Shown here piece by piece: positions 5,554 to 6,751 of a stretch of 6,751 bases of DNA. Location of the stretch: positions 1-6,751 of the forward strand of contig CAJWFY010000078.1 in the NCBI GenBank assembly GCA_913031655.1. The letters run 5' to 3'. The DNA comes from an uncultured Flavobacteriaceae bacterium. GTDB taxonomy: Bacteria > Bacteroidota > Bacteroidia > Flavobacteriales > Flavobacteriaceae. The position numbers and the translations under genes were made by a program. The first letter of the stretch is position 1; each line of letters opens with the position of its first letter. The notes under the pieces are model-generated. The model was not told where the DNA came from, searched no databases, and saw only the letters and a list, made by a program, of their open reading frames with translations.

Positions 5554-6684
5554 ATGAGTAGAATAGTTTATATAGATTACTTAAGAAACTTTGCTAATAT
5601 TACAAGGTGTCTTATTCATGCGTCAGTACCTTATATGGTTACTATAGCACCTATTTGGCCAGTAGATGATAATGGTATTTGGTTCTTTGATTTTACAGTT
5701 TTTGTGAGTCATTTATTTGTAATGGAATTATTTTTTATGATTTCAGGTTTCATATTTGCCATAAATTTAAGAAAACATACAATTGGAACGATAATAAAAA
5801 ATAGATTCAATAGAATTGTAATTCCATTTGTATTGGGATTGATAATAATAATTCCAATTGTTCTATCTTTATTTAGCTTGAGTAATCATATCGGATTTAC
5901 TTTTCTTGATAAAGATATTTTAAAACAATCTTATATTAATGGATGGAATAAGGGGTTTGATAATTTTTTTCCTACTGCTCATTTATGGTTTTTATATTAT
6001 TTAATCATTTTTTATATAATAACTCTTTTATTAAAGAAATTGATTTTTAAAATCCGAGTGAACTCTATCTTTATACTAGTTTTTATTAGCATACTTATTT
6101 CTGCAATTTCTATGTTTTTCATGAAAAGATGGGTAGTAGATAATCCTTTAACTCTGGTGCCAGAAATACCAACTTTAGTTCATTACTATTTATTTTTTAT
6201 ACTTGGAATACTTGCTAATAATACACCTCTTTTAATGAATGATATTAAGCAAAAATCTAAATATTTACTCAGAGGAGGATTGTTTTTAGGTTTAGTGGCT
6301 ATTGTGCCTCAACTTTGGTTTGAAAACAGTGAGTTAGAATATTATTTGCTTATTAAATTAGCTGCTATTTTTTTGTCGTGTTTTGCTATTTATTTTTTAG
6401 TGTTTGGCTTATGGGGCTATTTTATTCGTTTAAAATTAAAAGATTCTAAAGTTTTAAGATACGTTACAGATTCTTCTTATTGGGTTTACATATCCAACAC
6501 GCCAATAGTAGTTATAATACAGATCATACTTATTGCTTACGATATTCCTGTATTTCTAAAATTTATGATATCATTTTTTGGCGCATTTACAATAAGTATG
6601 TTTTTTTATGAGTATTGTGTGCGCTATACTATTGTGGGTAGAATATTGAATAAGAGTAGAAAAAGAAAGAAAAAAACATATTAA
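5554..6684 (+). CDS. Membrane acyltransferase, acyltransferase-3/OpgC-like
   Basis: This 376-residue integral membrane protein fits the acyltransferase-3 family (OafA/YrhL, with OpgC/MdoC-like features), which moves acyl groups such as acetyl or succinyl across the membrane onto sugars, glucans or other acceptors. The N-terminal DYLRNFANITRCLIHASVPY (8-27) carries the family Arg (Arg11) and His (His22). FFMISGFIFA (60-69), Arg84-x-x-Arg87 followed by IPF, HLWFLYYL (143-150) and SYWVYISNTPIVV (308-320) are the later family blocks. About ten hydrophobic segments are visible (near 12-30, 45-70, 90-110, 143-163, 170-190, 205-222, 240-257, 265-290, 308-328, 333-353), ending in a strongly basic cytoplasmic-type tail (KSRKRKKK). 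Many relatives have His-x-Pro after SYWVY; here it is Asn-Thr-Pro. The ATG at 5554 has no Shine-Dalgarno sequence. It lies 68 bases after the cupin gene on the same strand, so co-transcription is likely. Acyl donor and acceptor are unknown. Confidence 0.92.
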   Translation: MSRIVYIDYLRNFANITRCLIHASVPYMVTIAPIWPVDDNGIWFFDFTVFVSHLFVMELFFMISGFIFAINLRKHTIGTIIKNRFNRIVIPFVLGLIIIIPIVLSLFSLSNHIGFTFLDKDILKQSYINGWNKGFDNFFPTAHLWFLYYLIIFYIITLLLKKLIFKIRVNSIFILVFISILISAISMFFMKRWVVDNPLTLVPEIPTLVHYYLFFILGILANNTPLLMNDIKQKSKYLLRGGLFLGLVAIVPQLWFENSELEYYLLIKLAAIFLSCFAIYFLVFGLWGYFIRLKLKDSKVLRYVTDSSYWVYISNTPIVVIIQIILIAYDIPVFLKFMISFFGAFTISMFFYEYCVRYTIVGRILNKSRKRKKKTY

Positions 6685-6702
6685 TATTTATAACTATGTT
6701 TT
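6673..6702 (+). terminator. Possible AT-rich terminator after the acyltransferase gene
   Basis: Perfect 8-base arms AAAACATA (6673-6680) and TATGTTTT (6695-6702) flank a 14-base loop and span the stop codon of the acyltransferase gene. The A-rich left arm and T-rich right arm could serve in both directions. The stem has only one G-C pair, so it is weak. Confidence 0.3.
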
Positions 6703-6704
6703 AA

Positions 6705-6751
6705 TTAAGGTAGCTGGAATAAATCCTCCACTTTGCACTTAATAGTTTTTG
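6705..6751 (-). CDS. Possible C-terminal end of a convergent gene (partial)
   Basis: On the minus strand an open frame enters from beyond the window edge and ends at a TAA at 6707-6705, giving KTIKCKVEDLFQLP. A second minus frame, read from 6751, also stays open to a stop at 6703-6701. With only 14 to 16 codons neither can be confirmed as coding, and no family is recognisable. It is listed because a convergent neighbour would fit the terminator-like repeat just before it. Confidence 0.12.
   Translation of the reverse strand, partial: KTIKCKVEDLFQLP

Overview
This is a compact, AT-rich window (roughly 30% G+C by eye). It carries six complete protein genes in two divergent blocks around a 350-base intergenic region. 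Start regions are A-rich and mostly lack a Shine-Dalgarno sequence, and the proteins are rich in Lys, Asn and Ile. This fits an AT-rich bacterium, most likely Bacteroidota (Flavobacteriia-like), but the sequence alone does not prove the lineage. I see no rRNA, tRNA, CRISPR array, transposase or phage gene.

Left block, minus strand, read from 4127 down to 59: an extended SDR (NAD(P)-dependent sugar-epimerase/3beta-HSD-like oxidoreductase), a metallo-beta-lactamase-fold hydrolase with a full AHL-lactonase-type metal site, a PaaK/F390-synthetase-like adenylate-forming enzyme, and a FabH-like ketoacyl synthase III with an intact Cys-His-Asn triad. Consecutive genes overlap by 20, 4 and 23 bases, so this is a translationally coupled operon. 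The set of condensing enzyme, acyl-activating enzyme, reductase and hydrolase looks like a small fatty-acyl or beta-ketoacid-derived metabolite pathway. By function (not by close homology) it recalls OleABCD long-chain olefin/beta-lactone pathways, with an MBL hydrolase in place of the alpha/beta hydrolase and a PaaK-like enzyme in place of OleC. There is no carrier protein in the window.

Centre, 4128-4477: a non-coding divergent regulatory region with weak promoter-like and inverted-repeat elements.

Right block, plus strand: a FIH/JmjC-type cupin (4478-5485), then a ten-segment membrane acyltransferase of the OpgC/acyltransferase-3 type (5554-6684). The cupin is the most notable gene. Its metal motif is H-x-A where active hydroxylases have H-x-D, while the distal His and the expected 2-oxoglutarate-binding Thr and Lys are kept. 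This is the pattern that marks Fe(II)/2OG halogenases such as SyrB2 in other subfamilies. The protein is therefore either a candidate halogenase-like or otherwise altered oxygenase, or a non-catalytic relative.

One reading is a small secondary-metabolite locus: the left operon builds and reduces an acyl-derived product, the cupin modifies it or a partner, and the membrane acyltransferase transfers an acyl group or acylates an envelope or exported product. That link between blocks is inference from proximity only.
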